40,168 bases of DNA from an uncultured Legionellales bacterium. GTDB lineage: Bacteria > Pseudomonadota > Gammaproteobacteria > Eutrophobiales > Eutrophobiaceae. Within the stretch, counting starts at the first letter, position 1; every line of letters starts with the position of its first letter. The notes under the pieces were generated by a model, which was not told the origin of the DNA, made no database searches, and saw only the letters and a list, made by a program, of their open reading frames with translations. Positions 28,620 to 37,784 of the stretch are shown here, piece by piece. The DNA is taken from assembly GCA_913045195.1 (NCBI GenBank), contig CAJWQR010000009.1, positions 1-40,168 of the forward strand. The letters are read 5' to 3'. Both the position numbers and the translations under genes were made by a program.

Positions 28620-29588
28620 TTGATCTACTCAAAAATTACTGGAACTGGTTCATATCTACCTGAACAAGTATTAACTAATACTGAATTAGAAAAAATAGTA
28701 GACACCACAGATGAATGGATACGTTCTCGAACTGGAATTGAAAAGCGACATGTAGCGCGAGATGACGAAACAACATGTGATCTCGCAGAAAAGGCGTCCA
28801 GAGCTGCAATAGAAATGTCTGGCAAAAAAGAAAATGATATTGACTTAATTATTATTGCAACAACAACACCAGATGTTATTTTCCCCAGCACAGCATGTTT
28901 ATTACAGCAACGATTAAATATCCATGGCTGTCCTGCCTTTGATATACAAGCTGTTTGCACAGGGTTTGTTTATGCATTACACGTTGCTAATTTATTTATA
29001 AAAAATGGTACTACGAAATGTGCGTTGATTGTTGGATCAGAAACTATGACACGTATCGTAGACTGGGAAGATAGAAATACTTGCGTTTTATTTGGGGATG
29101 GTGCCGGGGCTATTATTTTAGAAGAAAGTAAAACACCTGGTATTTTATCAACACATATTCATGCTGATGGAGCATATCAAAAATTATTATCTGTTCCCGG
29201 CGGGATCTCTTCTAATTATAATTTAGTAAAGTCAAACAAAGCATTTATAAAAATGCAGGGCAATGAGGTTTTTAAAGTCGCGGTTAACACATTAGGCGGA
29301 ATTGTTGATGAAACTCTCCAAGCTAACTCTATGAGCAATACAGATATAGATTGGTTAGTGCCTCACCAAGCAAATACAAGAATTATTTCAGCAATGGCAA
29401 AGAAACTTGATATGCCAATTAGTCGCGTTGTAGTAACGGTTGATCAGCATGGTAATACATCAGCAGCATCAATACCTTTAGCACTTGATGTGGCTGTTAA
29501 AGATGGGAGAATTAAAGAAAATGATACTCTATTATTACCTGCATTTGGCGGTGGTTTTACCTGGGGTTCCGCGCTTTTAAAATATTAA
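28620..29588 (+). CDS. fabH: 3-oxoacyl-ACP synthase III FabH
   Basis: FabH starts fatty-acid synthesis by condensing acetyl-CoA with malonyl-ACP. It has 322 residues and the catalytic triad Cys113 (AVCTGF), His249 (PHQANTRI) and Asn279 (GNTSAAS). The opening YSKITGTGSYLPEQVLTN and DEWIRSRTGIEKRH are typical, as is the closing GGGFTWGSALLKY. The start is TTG 28620, with AGG nine bases upstream inside the end of plsX. fabH between plsX and fabD is the E. coli arrangement; in Pseudomonas fabH is not in this cluster. Confidence 0.97.
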   Translation: MIYSKITGTGSYLPEQVLTNTELEKIVDTTDEWIRSRTGIEKRHVARDDETTCDLAEKASRAAIEMSGKKENDIDLIIIATTTPDVIFPSTACLLQQRLNIHGCPAFDIQAVCTGFVYALHVANLFIKNGTTKCALIVGSETMTRIVDWEDRNTCVLFGDGAGAIILEESKTPGILSTHIHADGAYQKLLSVPGGISSNYNLVKSNKAFIKMQGNEVFKVAVNTLGGIVDETLQANSMSNTDIDWLVPHQANTRIISAMAKKLDMPISRVVVTVDQHGNTSAASIPLALDVAVKDGRIKENDTLLLPAFGGGFTWGSALLKY

Positions 29589-29607
29589 TATATAAAAAAT
29601 CATTTAT

Positions 29608-30543
29608 ATGAGTAAGAGATCAAATTTAGCAATTGTTTTTCCAGGGCAAGGATCCCAATCTCTTGGGATGATGGATGATTTGATTGAATTAGATAATGAT
29701 ATAAAAAAAATATTTAATATTGCATCTGAAATTCTGGGATACAATATTTTAGAAATTATATCTTCTGGGCCGAAAGAAGAGCTTAATAAAACAGAAATTA
29801 CTCAACCTGCAGTCCTTTTAACTTCATATGCGACATGGCTGCTATGGAAAAAAAAATCAGATCTAATTCCTGATGTTTTAGCCGGACATAGTCTGGGAGA
29901 ATATACTGCGCTTTTATGTGCCGGAGTTATTAATCTTGAGGATGCGATAAATTTAGTTTCGAAAAGAGGGAAATTTATGCAAAAATCTGTTCCCAGTAAT
30001 ATTGGCGCGATGGCAGCTATTCTTGGTTTAGCCGATGAAGTAATAGAGAAACTTTGTCAGGATGCATCAGGAAATAAAATTGTTTCGGCAGCTAACTATA
30101 ATTCGCCCGAACAAATTGTTATCTCTGGCCATAAAAGTGCTGTTAAACGAGTAATTGATATGGCTAAGGAAGCCGGGGCTAAACGCGCGGTACTTTTACC
30201 TGTTAGTGTGCCATCTCATTGCATATTAATGAAAAATGCTGCATATGAATTCTCTAAATTACTTAATGGAATAACATTTAAAGATGCTGAAATTCCAATA
30301 TTACAAAATGTAGATGCAAAAATAAAAACAAATTCAAATGAAATTAAACCAATTCTGCTTGAACAACTCTATAAACCTGTGCGTTGGGTTGATACTATAA
30401 ATTGTATTCATTCCTTAGGTGTAATAAAAATTATTGAATGTGGGCCGGGAAAGGTATTATGTGGTCTTATAAAACGAATTGAGAATTCATTTAATCTATT
30501 TTCAATTCACGATCAAACTTCACTCGAAAATACTTTAGTTTAA
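29608..30543 (+). CDS. fabD: Malonyl-CoA:ACP transacylase FabD
   Basis: FabD moves malonyl from CoA to ACP for chain elongation. It has 311 residues (E. coli 309). The motifs are FPGQGSQSLGM near the N-terminus, the nucleophile Ser95 in GHSLGEYTAL, and the partner His204 in VPSHCILM. NYNSPEQIVISG in mid-protein and the QLYKPVRWVDTI stretch near the C-terminus complete the pattern. It follows fabH after 19 bases and precedes fabG by seven, in one transcription unit. Confidence 0.97.
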   Translation: MSKRSNLAIVFPGQGSQSLGMMDDLIELDNDIKKIFNIASEILGYNILEIISSGPKEELNKTEITQPAVLLTSYATWLLWKKKSDLIPDVLAGHSLGEYTALLCAGVINLEDAINLVSKRGKFMQKSVPSNIGAMAAILGLADEVIEKLCQDASGNKIVSAANYNSPEQIVISGHKSAVKRVIDMAKEAGAKRAVLLPVSVPSHCILMKNAAYEFSKLLNGITFKDAEIPILQNVDAKIKTNSNEIKPILLEQLYKPVRWVDTINCIHSLGVIKIIECGPGKVLCGLIKRIENSFNLFSIHDQTSLENTLV

Positions 30544-30550
30544 ATATTTT

Positions 30551-31297
30551 ATGCATGATACTTATAAAAATAAAATTGTTTTAGTGACAGGCGCTAGCAG
30601 AGGTATAGGTAAAGCAATTGCTTATAAATTTGCATCTCAAGGCGCCTATGTTCTAGGAACAGCAACAACCGAAAAATCAGCGCAAAAAATTTCAAATAAT
30701 TTTAAAAAAAAGCAATTGTTAGGTTCTGGTTTTGTATTAAATATTGCTAAAAAGTCATCTATTGAACAATTTGAAAAAAATATTAAAGATTTGGATGCAC
30801 CAAATATTCTGATTAACAATGCTGGTATTACACAAGATAATTTACTTTTGCGCATGAAAGACGATGAATGGGAAGACGTGATACATACAAACTTAACGGG
30901 GATGTTTCGTATGACCAAACTTTGCTTGCGAGGAATGATGAAAGCCCGTTTTGGAAGAATTATTAATATTAGTTCAATCGTGGGATTGACAGGAAACCCG
31001 GGGCAAACGAATTATTCGGCAAGTAAAGCTGGGATGATTGGATTTACTCGTTCTTTAGCTAAAGAAGTTGGGTCTAGAGGTATCACAGTAAATGCCGTTG
31101 CCCCTGGGTTTATTAAGACAGATATGACTGATGTGTTGAGCGATGAAGTTCATGAGTCATTATTACAGCATATTTCCCTAAGCCGTCTTGGCGAGCCAGA
31201 CGAAATCGCTTCTGTTGTTGATTTTTTAGCTTCTGATAGAGCTGCCTACATAACGGGTCAGACCATTAGTGTCAACGGAGGAATGTACATGGGATAG
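30551..31297 (+). CDS. fabG: 3-oxoacyl-ACP reductase FabG
   Basis: FabG reduces 3-oxoacyl-ACP with NADPH. It is a classical short-chain dehydrogenase of 248 residues. The nucleotide site is TGASRGIGKA at about 14-23, NNAG follows near 90, the catalytic residues are the Ser of ISSIVG near 142, Tyr155 and Lys159 (YSASKAG), and the C-terminus ends in ITGQTISVNGGMYMG. Its position between fabD and acpP defines the substrate class. It starts with ATG 30551, seven bases after fabD. Confidence 0.97.
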   Translation: MHDTYKNKIVLVTGASRGIGKAIAYKFASQGAYVLGTATTEKSAQKISNNFKKKQLLGSGFVLNIAKKSSIEQFEKNIKDLDAPNILINNAGITQDNLLLRMKDDEWEDVIHTNLTGMFRMTKLCLRGMMKARFGRIINISSIVGLTGNPGQTNYSASKAGMIGFTRSLAKEVGSRGITVNAVAPGFIKTDMTDVLSDEVHESLLQHISLSRLGEPDEIASVVDFLASDRAAYITGQTISVNGGMYMG

Positions 31298-31371
31298 AAC
31301 AATAATTTACATAAGATAATGATAATAAAGTATTGATTAATATACTAATATTAATATTAAAATAATCTAAG

Positions 31372-31399
31372 TTGCAAGAAGATTTGATTTCTCTAAACT
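31372..31399 (+). promoter_or_regulatory. Candidate acpP promoter
   Basis: TTGCAA (31372-31377) and TAAACT (31394-31399) are separated by 16 bases, each four of six matches. Transcription would begin near the palindrome ATTCGCGAAT (31404-31413), leaving a leader of about 40 bases with a strong GGAGG ribosome site before acpP. A separate acpP promoter would suit the high need for acyl carrier protein, but the boxes are only moderate matches. Confidence 0.35.
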
Positions 31400-31446
31400 T
31401 AGCATTCGCGAATCGGCCCTGAGGTCGTAACGGAGGAATTGTCGAC

Positions 31447-31683
31447 ATGAGTAGTGTTGAAGAACGTGTAAAAAAAATCGTCGTAGAACAGCTAGGAGTC
31501 AAGGAAGAAGAGGTCACAAATGAAGCATCATTTGTTGATGATTTAGGTGCAGATTCACTTGATACTGTTGAATTGGTTATGGCGTTAGAGGAGGAATTTA
31601 AAACCGAAATTCCAGATGACGAGGCTGAAAATATTAATACGGTTAATCAGGCTATTGAGTACATAAATGCCCATTTAAAATAA
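31447..31683 (+). CDS. acpP: Acyl carrier protein
   Basis: ACP carries growing fatty acyl chains on a phosphopantetheine arm. The protein has 78 residues, is acidic, and has the attachment site Ser37 in [21 protein letters not shown]. The first residue context ([17 protein letters not shown]) is typical. CGGAGGAATT just before the ATG is the best ribosome site in the window, fitting high expression. A 149-bp gap before it and a terminator after it suggest it can be made as a single-gene transcript in addition to the fab operon. Confidence 0.98.
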   Translation: MSSVEERVKKIVVEQLGVKEEEVTNEASFVDDLGADSLDTVELVMALEEEFKTEIPDDEAENINTVNQAIEYINAHLK

Positions 31684-31713
31684 CGATAAACCCAAAAAAA
31701 AAGACAGAAAAGG

Positions 31714-31747
31714 CCGCGTTATGAACTCTTCAGCACGCGGTTTTTTT
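31714..31747 (+). terminator. Intrinsic terminator after acpP
   Basis: CCGCGT (31714-31719) pairs with ACGCGG (31735-31740) around a 15-base loop and is followed at once by seven T (31741-31747). A run of A precedes the stem. The position between acpP and fabF means that fabF and later genes depend on read-through or an unseen promoter. It is the only clear GC-rich intrinsic terminator I found in the window. Confidence 0.8.
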
Positions 31748-31777
31748 ATTCTTCAATTGTATTAGAGGTCAATCAGC

Positions 31778-33019
31778 GTGAGTAAAAGACGTGTTGTAGT
31801 AACAGGGTTGGGAATGATAACTCCGCTTGGCAATAATGTAAGCGAGACGTGGGAAGGCATCCTGAAGGGCAGAAGTGGAATTGCTTTGCTCGATCATTTT
31901 GATACCACCGATTTCACTGTTCGTATCGGCGGCTCTATTAATAATCTCGCTTTGGATGATTACATCCCAAGAAAAGATCAAAAGAAAATGGACCCTTTTA
32001 TTCGTTATGGTGTTGCCGCTGGAATACAAGCAATTGAGGATTCTGGCTTAGACCTTGATAAAGAAGACAAAAATCGCATAGGTGTTGCCGTTGGTTCTGG
32101 AATAGGAGGGTTATCTGGCATTGAAAAAGGAACTGAGTTGTTTCATTCGGGCGGACCAAAAAGAATATCTCCGTTTTATGTCCCAAGTAATATTATCAAT
32201 ATGATTTCAGGGCATTTATCAATTATGCATGGTTTTACAGGGCCAAACTTTTCAATTGTTACCGCCTGCACAACAGGAACACATAATATTGGTGATGCGG
32301 CGCGATTAATTGAATACGGAGATGCTGACGTAATGGTTGCTGGAGGGGCTGAAATGGCAACATCGAGAACAGGCTTAGCTGGCTTCGCCGCCGCACGAGC
32401 GCTTTCAACAAGAAACGATAAGCCAGAATTAGCTAGTCGTCCCTGGGATAAAGACAGAGATGGTTTTGTTTTAAGTGATGGGGCGGGAGTAATGGTGCTC
32501 GAAGAATATGAATTTGCGAAAAAGCGAGGGGCAAAAATATATGCAGAATTGATCGGTTATGGAATGAGTGCAGACGCCTTTCACATGACGGCTCCATCGA
32601 AAAATGGCCAGGGCGCTGCATATTGCATGCAAAATGCCATGAGAAATGGAAAAATAACCTCTAATGATATTCAATATATCAATGCTCATGGAACATCAAC
32701 GCCAGCTGGAGATATTGCAGAAACAATTGCTATAAAAACTGTGTTTGAGGGCAATGCTAAAAAAATTGCGATAAGTTCAACGAAATCTATGATTGGTCAC
32801 CTGTTAGGTGCCGCAGGGGGTGTGGAAGCCATATTTTCTGTTTTGGCAATACGCGATCAGATAGCACCCCCAACAATCAATCTAGAAAACCAAGACCCAG
32901 AATGTGACCTTGATTATGTGCCGAATGTTGCCAGAGAAATGAAAATCGAAACTACGCTTTCAAATTCATTTGGATTTGGCGGAACTAATGGCTCGCTTAT
33001 TTTCAAAAAAGTAATTTAA
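31778..33019 (+). CDS. fabF: 3-oxoacyl-ACP synthase II FabF
   Basis: FabF elongates acyl-ACP with malonyl-ACP. It has 413 residues, the same as E. coli, with the Cys-His-His triad Cys164 ([11 protein letters not shown]), His304 ([11 protein letters not shown]) and His341 ([13 protein letters not shown]). It opens [18 protein letters not shown] and ends [15 protein letters not shown]. The start is GTG 31778 with AGAGG ten bases upstream. Base composition in the first part is clearly less AT-rich than in the flanking fab genes (29 of 60 G+C at 31801-31860), as may happen in strongly expressed conserved genes. Confidence 0.98.
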   Translation: MSKRRVVVTGLGMITPLGNNVSETWEGILKGRSGIALLDHFDTTDFTVRIGGSINNLALDDYIPRKDQKKMDPFIRYGVAAGIQAIEDSGLDLDKEDKNRIGVAVGSGIGGLSGIEKGTELFHSGGPKRISPFYVPSNIINMISGHLSIMHGFTGPNFSIVTACTTGTHNIGDAARLIEYGDADVMVAGGAEMATSRTGLAGFAAARALSTRNDKPELASRPWDKDRDGFVLSDGAGVMVLEEYEFAKKRGAKIYAELIGYGMSADAFHMTAPSKNGQGAAYCMQNAMRNGKITSNDIQYINAHGTSTPAGDIAETIAIKTVFEGNAKKIAISSTKSMIGHLLGAAGGVEAIFSVLAIRDQIAPPTINLENQDPECDLDYVPNVAREMKIETTLSNSFGFGGTNGSLIFKKVI

Positions 33020-33046
33020 ATTATTCGATTAGCCATCAAGAAAATC

Positions 33047-33916
33047 ATGGCAATAAAAAACCTAATTAATGGAAAGTCTGTAGATGAGTTAACAGCTCAC
33101 GATCGCGGATTGCATTATGGTGACGGATTATTTGAAACCATTACAGTGGAAAATAAGCAACTACTATGCTGGGACGAGCACTTAAAACGTCTTGAGAGGG
33201 GTTGCGTAAAATTAAATATTGCAGTTCCTGATAAAAATATTTTAAAAAATGAAGTTTCTGCGTTAATTAAAACAAAATCCCGAGGAGTTATAAAAATTAT
33301 AATTAGCCGTGGCGGAGGTGGACGCGGTTATAAGATTTCAGAAAATATTGAGCCAACAAGAATAATTTCATTATATCCATGGTCATCTCAATACGATAAA
33401 AATTCAAGTTCGGGTGTTAAAACGAGAATATGCAGCTATCGTTATGCTAAAAATCCATTTTTAGCTGGGATAAAACATCTAAACCGACTTGAGCAAATTC
33501 TGGCAAGATCTGAATGGAATGATGATTCAATTGCTGAGGGAATTGTCATGGACTCTGAAAATTATATTATCGAAGGTACAATGAGTAATATTTTTTGCAT
33601 TATAGGTAAAACCTTATATACGCCTGACTTATCAGCATGCGGAATTGAAGGAATAGTAAGAGAAAAGATAATTGAGCTAGCAAGTAACTTAAAATTTAAA
33701 GATGATTTAACATCTTTAAATGTTGAAATAAAAAAAATACCACTTGAATTTTTAATGAATGCTGAAGAAATTTTTATGTGTAACAGCATTATTGGTGTAT
33801 GGCCAGTTAATATAATTGATAAAACAAAATTTTCTAATCATAAGAAAACTCAAAACATAATTAAAACCTTACAAGAATACAACTCTATTCCTAAGTTATG
33901 CAAAAATACCAATTAA
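33047..33916 (+). CDS. pabC: 4-amino-4-deoxychorismate lyase PabC
   Basis: PabC is a PLP-dependent fold-type IV enzyme that releases p-aminobenzoate and pyruvate from aminodeoxychorismate for folate synthesis. The 289-residue protein has HDRGLHYGDGLFETI near the N-terminus, the PLP lysine Lys143 in AGIKHLNRLEQILAR, and EGTMSNIFC near 180. The position between fabF and mltG is the normal pabC site. Its last 19 bases overlap mltG in another frame, which suggests coupled translation. Confidence 0.94.
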   Translation: MAIKNLINGKSVDELTAHDRGLHYGDGLFETITVENKQLLCWDEHLKRLERGCVKLNIAVPDKNILKNEVSALIKTKSRGVIKIIISRGGGGRGYKISENIEPTRIISLYPWSSQYDKNSSSGVKTRICSYRYAKNPFLAGIKHLNRLEQILARSEWNDDSIAEGIVMDSENYIIEGTMSNIFCIIGKTLYTPDLSACGIEGIVREKIIELASNLKFKDDLTSLNVEIKKIPLEFLMNAEEIFMCNSIIGVWPVNIIDKTKFSNHKKTQNIIKTLQEYNSIPKLCKNTN

Positions 33917-34902
33917 AATTTATTACATCTGCTTTAATTATCTTTATTGTCTCATCTACTTTTTTTTATCTCGATTATAAAAAATTTATAGAAACACCTT
34001 TAAATATTAAAGTTCCTTTTATTTTTGAAATTGAGCCAGGCATTACTTTTAGAGATTTAAATAAAAAACTTAAATCATATAATGTATTAGATAATCATTA
34101 TTATTTAGAACTTTATGCACGCTACTCTGGTTATGCAAAAAAAATCCAATCTGGCGAATATCGTTTAACGCCGGGACTACGTCCTCCTGACATTATTAAT
34201 ATTTTTATTTCAGGCGATGTTGTTCAGCATTCAATTACTTTACTTGAGGGATGGGATATTAATGAAATGCTAACTGAAATTTCTTCAAATAATACGCTTA
34301 AAAAAAGTCTTAAGAATTACTCTGCTAAAACATTGCTAAGTGCATTGGGTGTAACTGGCGCTCATGCTGAGGGGCTTTTTTTCCCTGATACCTATTATTT
34401 TACCAATGGGACAACTGATGTAGAGTTATTGCGGCGCGCATATCTACGTCGAGAGTCAATCCTGAAGCAGGAATGGGAGCAACGAGATAGCGGACTACCT
34501 TATAAAAACGCTTATGAGGCATTAATTATGGCGTCAATTATTGAAAAGGAAACAGCGCTTGCTACTGAAAGATCACTTATTGCTGGTGTATTTGTACGCC
34601 GACTACAAAAGAAAATGAAATTACAGACCGACCCAACAGTAGTTTACGCAATGGGCGATCAGTACAATGGCAACATCAAGAAGAAAGACCTTAACATTGA
34701 TTCACCTTATAATACCTATCGCTATCATGGGCTACCTCCAAGCCCGATTGCATTAGTAGGGCAAGAGGCAATTTATGCAGCACTACATCCGGAATTAGGT
34801 GAAACTTTATACTTTGTTGCAAAAAAGGATGGTTCACATTATTTTTCAAAAACATTGGATGAGCATAATAGAGCAGTTAAGAAGTATCAATTAAATAAAT
34901 AA
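33898..34902 (+). CDS. mltG: Endolytic murein transglycosylase MltG
   Basis: MltG is an inner-membrane lytic transglycosylase that cuts new glycan strands and so sets their length. It has 334 residues, an N-terminal membrane helix at about 8-25 and a YceG-like domain. The catalytic glutamate is Glu216 in ASIIEKET, and LQTDPTVVYAMG and YNTYRYHGLPPSPIALVG are conserved. The N-terminal LysM-like part is at about 40-110. Its ATG is 19 bases inside the end of pabC; no later in-frame start keeps the membrane anchor. Confidence 0.95.
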   Translation: MQKYQLKFITSALIIFIVSSTFFYLDYKKFIETPLNIKVPFIFEIEPGITFRDLNKKLKSYNVLDNHYYLELYARYSGYAKKIQSGEYRLTPGLRPPDIINIFISGDVVQHSITLLEGWDINEMLTEISSNNTLKKSLKNYSAKTLLSALGVTGAHAEGLFFPDTYYFTNGTTDVELLRRAYLRRESILKQEWEQRDSGLPYKNAYEALIMASIIEKETALATERSLIAGVFVRRLQKKMKLQTDPTVVYAMGDQYNGNIKKKDLNIDSPYNTYRYHGLPPSPIALVGQEAIYAALHPELGETLYFVAKKDGSHYFSKTLDEHNRAVKKYQLNK

Positions 34903-34911
34903 TATTAAAAA

Positions 34912-35535
34912 ATGAAAAAAGGTTTATTTATCACATTAGAAGGTATTGAAGGTGCTGGTAAAAGTACAGCAGTAGATTTTATTGAAGAATTTCTAATGAA
35001 AGAAGGACATGATGTTATTAAAACACGTGAGCCTGGAGGAACAGTAATAGGCGAACAGATTCGAGAAATTCTTCTAAATAATGAAAATCATACGTTAACT
35101 TACGATACTGAACTACTACTAGTTTTTTCTGCAAGAGCACAGCATATTCAAGAAGTAATACTACCTGCATTATCTTCAGGGAAAATTATTCTTTGTGATC
35201 GTTTTACTGATGCTAGTTATGCTTATCAAGGCGGAGGGCGTGATATTGATGCATCTCGCATTAATTTACTTGAGAAATGGGTTCAGGGAGACTTAAGACC
35301 AAATTTAACATTACTTTTTGACCTTGATGCTAGTGTTGGTATGCAGCGGACTAAAAAAAGAAGTGATGCTGATAGGTTTGAACGAGAGGAAATTAATTTT
35401 TTTAAGAAAATAAGAAATACTTACCTGGAAAGAGCAAAAAAAGAACCCCAACGTTTTCGTATAATTAATTCAGCATTATCACTTGAAAGAGTAAAAAAAC
35501 AAATCATAACTATTTTAAAAGATTTTTTATGTTAG
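34912..35535 (+). CDS. tmk: Thymidylate kinase
   Basis: Tmk phosphorylates dTMP to dTDP. It has 207 residues. The P-loop is LEGIEGAGKST (9-19), followed by the TREPGGT substrate motif, CDRFTDASYAYQGGGR with the DR(Y/F) motif, and a LID region around TKKRSDADRFERE. It lies nine bases after mltG and overlaps the holB start by seven bases. This tmk-holB pair supplies dTTP precursors and a clamp-loader subunit and is widespread in bacteria. Confidence 0.97.
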   Translation: MKKGLFITLEGIEGAGKSTAVDFIEEFLMKEGHDVIKTREPGGTVIGEQIREILLNNENHTLTYDTELLLVFSARAQHIQEVILPALSSGKIILCDRFTDASYAYQGGGRDIDASRINLLEKWVQGDLRPNLTLLFDLDASVGMQRTKKRSDADRFEREEINFFKKIRNTYLERAKKEPQRFRIINSALSLERVKKQIITILKDFLC

Positions 35536-36530
35536 ATATCTATCCTTGGCAGCATGAGCAAATGCAAAGATTATCGTCAATGTGTAAACTGAAGCGATTA
35601 CCTCATGCATTGTTATTTTCTGGGCCTGAAGGAATTGGTTTAAAACAATTTGCATTGTCATTTGCAATGAAAATTTTATGCCTATCAAAAGATAATCCAT
35701 CTAATGTTGCTTGCGGGAAATGCAAAAGCTGTGAATTATTTGAAGCAAAATCACATCCTGACCTAAAACTCATTCTGCCAGAAGAAAAACGTAAGACGAT
35801 AGGGATTGATCAAATACGAGAGTTAATTAACTACGTTTCATTCAAATCTTTCTCAGGAGATATCAAAATTGTCATTATAAATCCAGCGGACTCAATGACA
35901 CGAAATGGAGCAAACACATTACTCAAAACACTTGAAGAACCACCAATCCAATCCATGCTTATTTTATTAACAAACCGGCCCTCAGTATTGCCAGTTACTA
36001 TAAAAAGCCGATGCCAGAAAATAAATTTTAAACCAACTTATGATAAAGCAGCGAATGACTGGTTAGGTGTAAATCTTAAAAATCCCCAGTTATCCTCGAG
36101 TTTATTATTACGTTTAGCCGGAGGGGGGCCACTAAGGGCAATTGAATTGATGAATGAAGATTATTTATCATCTCGTCACGCATTACTTGAAGATTTAGAC
36201 ATATTAGATAAACAGAATATTGATCCGGTAAAAATTGTTGCTCGTTGGCAGAATTTAGGGGCTGAAAATACAGTTTCCTGGTTAATGCAGATAATCAATG
36301 ACCTTGTTCGGTTAAAATTATGTTCGGACAAAGCGGCTATAATGAATCACGACTTAAGAGAAAACTTGCAAGCTCTCACAAATACATTAGACTTACTAAA
36401 GTTAATGAGAGGTTATGACTTTATATTATTGAAATATAAAGAATTAAAAGGACCGATGAACTATAACTCATTGAGTATTCTTGAAGAAATCGCGTTGTTT
36501 TGGAAAAACTACGATAATTCAACTACATAA
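35529..36530 (+). CDS. holB: DNA polymerase III delta' subunit
   Basis: Delta' is the rigid, non-ATPase arm of the clamp loader that places the beta clamp on DNA. The 333-residue protein opens YPWQHEQMQRL and HALLFSGPEGIGLKQFA, a Walker A with a changed G-K-S/T end as expected for delta'. A zinc module has Cys residues in ILCLS and CGKCKSCELF. The SRC-type motif KSRCQKI and the KTLEEPP box are present. The C-terminal collar part is less conserved. It is in the normal place between tmk and pilZ. Confidence 0.93.
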   Translation: MLDIYPWQHEQMQRLSSMCKLKRLPHALLFSGPEGIGLKQFALSFAMKILCLSKDNPSNVACGKCKSCELFEAKSHPDLKLILPEEKRKTIGIDQIRELINYVSFKSFSGDIKIVIINPADSMTRNGANTLLKTLEEPPIQSMLILLTNRPSVLPVTIKSRCQKINFKPTYDKAANDWLGVNLKNPQLSSSLLLRLAGGGPLRAIELMNEDYLSSRHALLEDLDILDKQNIDPVKIVARWQNLGAENTVSWLMQIINDLVRLKLCSDKAAIMNHDLRENLQALTNTLDLLKLMRGYDFILLKYKELKGPMNYNSLSILEEIALFWKNYDNSTT

Positions 36531-36564
36531 TAGATTTACTAACAAATAAAGACAAAATAACAAT

Positions 36565-36918
36565 ATGGCAACTGAAAATAATAAAGGCATCCTATCGCTC
36601 AATATTAAAGGGAAAAGCGCGCTTTATGTGTCCTATATGCCCTTTGTGCAAAATGGAGGCTTGTTTATCCCTAACAAAAAATCTAATGATTACACTTTGG
36701 GTGATGATATTTTCGTTTTACTCTCAATTGATGATAGTAAAGATAAAATGCCCATTGCCGGTAAAGTGGCTTGGATTACGCCTAAAGGCGCTCATGGAAA
36801 CAAAACAGAAGGAATTGGGATTCAATTTAACGGGCTTGATAAGGGCGCGACAAAAGCAAAAATCGAAAAAATGTTAGCGGGCGCACTTACATCGGAACGC
36901 GCTTCCCACACACTGTAA
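36565..36918 (+). CDS. pilZ: PilZ domain protein (holB-linked type)
   Basis: A single PilZ-domain protein of 117 residues of the type that follows holB in Pseudomonas (PilZ itself), where it is needed for type IV pilus biogenesis. It has the core GGLFIPNKKSNDYTLGDDIFVLLSI and GKVAWITPKG ... GIGIQF, but lacks the N-terminal RxxxR motif that binds cyclic di-GMP, as in the founding PilZ. Direct nucleotide binding is therefore unlikely. No pilus genes are present in the window, so a role in pili is inference from family and position. Confidence 0.88.
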   Translation: MATENNKGILSLNIKGKSALYVSYMPFVQNGGLFIPNKKSNDYTLGDDIFVLLSIDDSKDKMPIAGKVAWITPKGAHGNKTEGIGIQFNGLDKGATKAKIEKMLAGALTSERASHTL

Positions 36919-36959
36919 ATAAAGAAAACTTACATTAAACTTTTGCAAAACCTTGAATA

Positions 36960-37739
36960 ATGTCTGGTTTAGTTGATTCCCATTGCCATATTCCTTTAAT
37001 CGCTGAGACTATAATTGTTGATGAGATATTAGCGGAAGCAAAAAATAATAATATAATTCATATGTTGTGCGTTGCTGTTGATCTTGAGGGTTCGCCTGAG
37101 ATTATTCAGTTAGCGAAAATCTACGACATGGTATCAGCGTCAGTTGGCGTACACCCTAATACAAAGCCTGAAAAAGTCATTACTGTTGATGACATTACCG
37201 CGCTTGCGAGCGATAAGAGGGTAGTTGCGATTGGGGAGACCGGTCTTGATTACTTTAGGAGTGAGGGCGACCTCGAGTGGCAACGAAATCAGTTCAAAAC
37301 GCATATTGATGCTGCAAAAGAACTAAAAAAACCGCTAATTATTCATTCCCGGGAGGCGAAAACTGACGTAATTAAGATATTAAAAAAAGAGAAAGCACAT
37401 AAAGTAGGCGGTGTAATGCATTGTTTTGTAGATGATTTAGAGACAGCTAAAGCTGCCATAGATTTAGATTTTCTAATCTCGTTCTCAGGAATTGTGACAT
37501 TTAAGAATGCCAAGCCACTACAGGAAGTCGCAAGGCAAATACCCCTTGAAAATATGCTAATAGAGACAGATTCGCCCTATCTTGCGCCAACTCCGCTACG
37601 AGGAAAAACAAATCAACCAGCTTATGTCAGATACGTGGCTGAATTTATCGCTGATCTGAAAGGGGAAAATCTCGAAAATGTCGCATTAAATACCACTAGA
37701 AATTATGAAGATAAATTCAATAAAATAAATACTTTATAG
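36960..37739 (+). CDS. tatD: TatD-family metal-dependent deoxyribonuclease
   Basis: A TIM-barrel hydrolase of 259 residues. The metal site motifs are present: VDSHCHI near the N-terminus, GETGLDYF with its Glu near 93, IHSREA near 128, MHCFVDD near 154 and ETDSPYLAP near 203. TatD proteins act as 3' to 5' exonucleases in DNA repair or turnover. The position after holB-pilZ matches Pseudomonas and supports the YcfH-like subgroup. It is the last gene of the long plus-strand cluster; a 45-base gap without terminator follows. Confidence 0.93.
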   Translation: MSGLVDSHCHIPLIAETIIVDEILAEAKNNNIIHMLCVAVDLEGSPEIIQLAKIYDMVSASVGVHPNTKPEKVITVDDITALASDKRVVAIGETGLDYFRSEGDLEWQRNQFKTHIDAAKELKKPLIIHSREAKTDVIKILKKEKAHKVGGVMHCFVDDLETAKAAIDLDFLISFSGIVTFKNAKPLQEVARQIPLENMLIETDSPYLAPTPLRGKTNQPAYVRYVAEFIADLKGENLENVALNTTRNYEDKFNKINTL

Positions 37740-37784
37740 TTATTATTTAAATAATATTCTAGATGTAAACAGCCAAAAAATTCC

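Noticed and set aside
31404-31413. Palindrome ATTCGCGAAT before acpP as an operator
   Set aside because: Ten-base palindromes are expected dozens of times in a window of this composition; position alone is weak support.
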